Positions 5,251 through 6,864 of a stretch of 6,864 nt of DNA are shown here, piece after piece. The notes under the pieces are model-generated. The model was not told where the DNA came from. It searched no databases and saw only the letters and a list, made by a program, of their open reading frames with translations. The DNA is from A37T11 sp964546645 (lineage in GTDB: Bacteria; Bacteroidota; Bacteroidia; Sphingobacteriales; Sphingobacteriaceae): assembly GCA_964546645.1 (NCBI GenBank), contig CAZJKM010000124.1, forward strand, positions 1 to 6,864, in the 5' to 3' direction. Every line of letters begins with the position of its first letter. The first letter of the stretch is position 1. A program made the translations under genes and the position numbers.

Positions 5251-5279
5251 CCACGAAGAATACTTATAGCCTTCGTGGC
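5250..5279 (+). promoter_or_regulatory. Hairpin in the leader of the exported-protein gene
   Basis: GCCACGAAG (5250-5258) pairs with CTTCGTGGC (5271-5279) over a 12-nt loop: a 9-bp perfect stem. It is followed by an A-rich tract (AAAATAAAAAT) up to ATG 5300, not by T residues, so it is not a standard terminator in the plus direction. It could protect the mRNA or mark the end of the upstream transcript. Confidence 0.45.
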
Positions 5280-5299
5280 AAAATAAAAATATAAATAAA

Positions 5300-6337
5300 A
5301 TGAAAAACTTACTGTCTCTTTTCTTATTGATAAGCTGTCTAACCGCTTCTGCACAGGAAGACTGCGACCGTGAAGCATTGCAAACCCAGCCCGGCAAATG
5401 GCTGCCCCAACCCAGTGATGAAGTACACGCCAACACACGCAGACCTACTGCGGAAGAAGCTGGGGGCGCTAAGAAAATATTCAACCAGATAGGGCAATTG
5501 TTTCAGGAACAATACAGACCCGTTGGCGCAGATGTCTATAACTACTTAACGCACCATATCACCCCGGGCAGCAGTGCCTATGGGAACTGGTATATTTATA
5601 CCATAAGCAATTTTAGGTTTATCTGTGTGAACGGCAAAAAGTCGAGGAATAGCGAAGGTGTCAGCTCGGCTATACATGTAAACCCTGTTAGCACATCAGG
5701 AGGGATTCAATTCCTTGAGATGCCGATTTATAATGAGCGGGGCGAAGTAAGTTCAGAAGCTGCCAACAAAGGTGGTTTTTATTCTTTGTCACCAAGGGAA
5801 TGTCAGGACGGAAAACTACCCGACTTTTCAAACGGGTGTCATAGCATCGAGCGTGGAAACGACTATTACGTATGGATTACCTACGAAGGCAAACAGCCGT
5901 TCCGCTATGTGAGCCGTAAGGAGTTTTTGGAAAAACAGGTGGCTCTCCTTGAGGCCCAACGCAAAGAAAGAAAGCCGGGGGATAGCAAAGAATTTTTGTC
6001 CTCGTTTTTTGAAATGCCATTGGAAGCCTACCGGCAGGATTTGAAAAAAGATGCCGACTGGCTCAATGAAACAGCCGTGGTAAAAAATGGAAGTATAACC
6101 GACCCTGCAACAAGAAAGCACCTGTATAGCCGGTACACTTTTACCACAGTGAACGATCCTGCTATGTCTGTGCCCATTATGCCCAACCCTGGCTATTACA
6201 ACCGCAGCCTGCCAAAATGGGTACCGCAGTTTATGGTGATCAACGTAGGCAGAACCGATGGCTTTATAGGGCAGAACGTACGCAAAGTGGTGGATAAAAA
6301 TATTACATTCTTTACAGGCATGCTGGCAAACCAATAA
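5300..6337 (+). CDS. Exported protein of unknown function
   Basis: A 345-residue protein. MKNLLSLFLLISCLTASA is a short Sec signal peptide with a likely signal peptidase I site after ASA-18; LISC at 10-13 resembles a lipobox but lies very close to the N-terminus. The mature part begins QEDCDREALQTQPGKW and has five cysteines in total (13, 22, 109, 168, 180), of which 22, 109, 168 and 180 would remain, possibly as disulfides in the periplasm. Mixed aromatic strands (YGNWYIYTISNFRFI, DYYVWITYEGKQPFRYVS) are followed by a charged helix (EFLEKQVALLEAQRKER, about 208-224) that may be a coiled coil. I do not recognise the family. ATG 5300 follows an A/T-rich leader without a Shine-Dalgarno site, normal for Bacteroidota. 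It may be cotranscribed with the repeat-protein gene 86 bp upstream. It converges on the VOC gene, with 7 bp between the stops. Confidence 0.85.
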   Translation: MKNLLSLFLLISCLTASAQEDCDREALQTQPGKWLPQPSDEVHANTRRPTAEEAGGAKKIFNQIGQLFQEQYRPVGADVYNYLTHHITPGSSAYGNWYIYTISNFRFICVNGKKSRNSEGVSSAIHVNPVSTSGGIQFLEMPIYNERGEVSSEAANKGGFYSLSPRECQDGKLPDFSNGCHSIERGNDYYVWITYEGKQPFRYVSRKEFLEKQVALLEAQRKERKPGDSKEFLSSFFEMPLEAYRQDLKKDADWLNETAVVKNGSITDPATRKHLYSRYTFTTVNDPAMSVPIMPNPGYYNRSLPKWVPQFMVINVGRTDGFIGQNVRKVVDKNITFFTGMLANQ

Positions 6338-6344
6338 AAAATGA

Positions 6345-6734
6345 TCAGTGGCTTAGAAATTGCACCGACGTTATCCACCAGACATTACCAAAAGGGTCTT
6401 TCACACCACAGGTTCTGCCATACTCTTTATCAGAGGGCTCCTGTCCGGGAATAGTGACAGCCCCAGCTTCCAGTGCTCTCTGATAGGTAATATCAGCATT
6501 CTCCACATGGATAAATATGCCGCCATTCATAACGGCAAATTGTTCCGTTGCTTCCGCATACATCATAATGCTCTTCCCGAGCCTTAGTTCCCCGTGCATG
6601 ATCGTCCCATTTTCACCGGGAACTGCCAGCTGTTCACGGGCATCGAAAACACGTTCCATAAATTCCTTAAAATCGTGACTGTCCTTGACGATCAGATAAG
6701 GCATTACCTGGTTATATTGATCCGGAATCTTCAT
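6345..6734 (-). CDS. VOC family protein (glyoxalase/PhnB-like)
   Basis: A 129-residue single-domain protein, normal for this group. It opens with QVMPYLIVKDSHDFKEFMERVF, then has the PhnB-like strand MHGELRLGKSIMMYAEA (H47 is a candidate metal ligand), GGIFIHVENADITYQRALEAGA, and the closing YGRTCGVKDPFGNVWWIT. The paired beta-alpha-beta-beta-beta arrangement is that of vicinal oxygen chelate proteins. Members include glyoxalases, resistance proteins and dioxygenases; the substrate cannot be read from sequence. ATG 6734 is preceded by AAAAAAGAAG, a purine-rich possible ribosome site; an in-frame ATG at codon 11 is less likely because the first strand would start there. Its own promoter candidate is at 6806-6838. 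Convergent with the exported-protein gene and unrelated to it in apparent role. Confidence 0.9.
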   Translation of the reverse strand: MKIPDQYNQVMPYLIVKDSHDFKEFMERVFDAREQLAVPGENGTIMHGELRLGKSIMMYAEATEQFAVMNGGIFIHVENADITYQRALEAGAVTIPGQEPSDKEYGRTCGVKDPFGNVWWITSVQFLSH

Positions 6735-6805
6735 ACGCTTCTTTTTTCAACTGGTTATACTATGTAAACCGGTAACATTTCCCGGCAGATTTTGTTCATT
6801 ACCAA

Positions 6806-6838
6806 AAAATTTATGCTGACAATTGGCATACTTGCAAA
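6806..6838 (-). promoter_or_regulatory. Possible promoter of the VOC gene
   Basis: Minus strand TTTG (6838-6835), 21 nt, then TAAATTTT (6813-6806), one mismatch from TAnnTTTG. Start would be near 6800, with a ~65-nt leader. The spacer contains an imperfect palindrome, ATGC-N9-GCAT (6813-6829), centred on CAATTG. The rest of 6735-6864 shows no gene. Confidence 0.35.
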
Positions 6839-6864
6839 AAAAGGAATATAATATTGATTTATCA

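Noticed and set aside
5828..6334. Minus-strand open frame of 168 codons opposite the exported-protein gene
   Set aside because: The plus frame has a signal peptide and sensible protein composition; the opposite one has no recognisable motif.
6798..6806. ATTACCAAA near the VOC gene, identical to a half of operator O1
   Set aside because: Only a single nine-base half-site in AT-rich DNA, with no partner at the 7-nt spacing.
1..6864. CRISPR array or insertion-sequence ends
   Set aside because: No regularly spaced short direct repeats and no transposase frame with flanking inverted repeats were seen; the only repeats are the three coding units at 4731-5099.

Overview
The window most likely comes from a member of the Bacteroidota. 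Upstream regions carry matches to the phylum's promoter pattern (-33 TTTG, about 19 nt, -7 TAnnTTTG), strong Shine-Dalgarno sites are rare, leaders are A-rich, and several proteins (the serine recombinase type, the toxin-first HigB/HigA pair, secreted proteins of unknown function) look like Bacteroidota families. These family calls come from reading the sequence; no search was run.

Left part (1-1440): the window opens inside a tRNA-Leu(GAG) gene followed by its terminator. Directly behind it, on the minus strand, lies the C-terminal part of a large serine recombinase with an in-frame nonsense codon and no catalytic domain. Its 5' side is joined to the first ~190 residues of a Mrr-like PD-(D/E)XK nuclease domain of the kind found at the N-terminus of NTPase-type defence proteins. 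This looks like a deletion that removed the rest of the defence gene and the front of the recombinase at a tRNA-anchored integration site.

Middle part (1441-3890): a toxin-first higB-higA module on the minus strand ends in a strong terminator. It is divergent from a 474-residue gene of unknown function that carries a possible D...ExK nuclease motif. The shared intergenic region has two operators with the same layout (TTACC-N7-GGTAA). One overlaps the -7 element of the toxin promoter. The other fills the 19-nt spacer of the best promoter candidate for the unknown gene and also overlaps the toxin promoter's -33. The antitoxin may therefore control both directions.

Right part (3891-6864): a gene-poor stretch leads to a second broken junction. 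The first ~23 codons of an ECF sigma factor, with a good -7 element, run into the truncated 5' end of a repeat-containing protein gene (three ~42-residue glycine/threonine-rich repeats). After an intergenic region with two adjacent hairpins come a gene for an exported protein of unknown function and, convergent with it, a VOC-family (PhnB-like) protein gene.

Overall this is accessory DNA next to a tRNA: defence-type nuclease remnants, a toxin-antitoxin module, recombinase debris and two gene-fusion scars. The best candidate for something undescribed is the unknown 474-residue protein together with the operators it appears to share with higBA.
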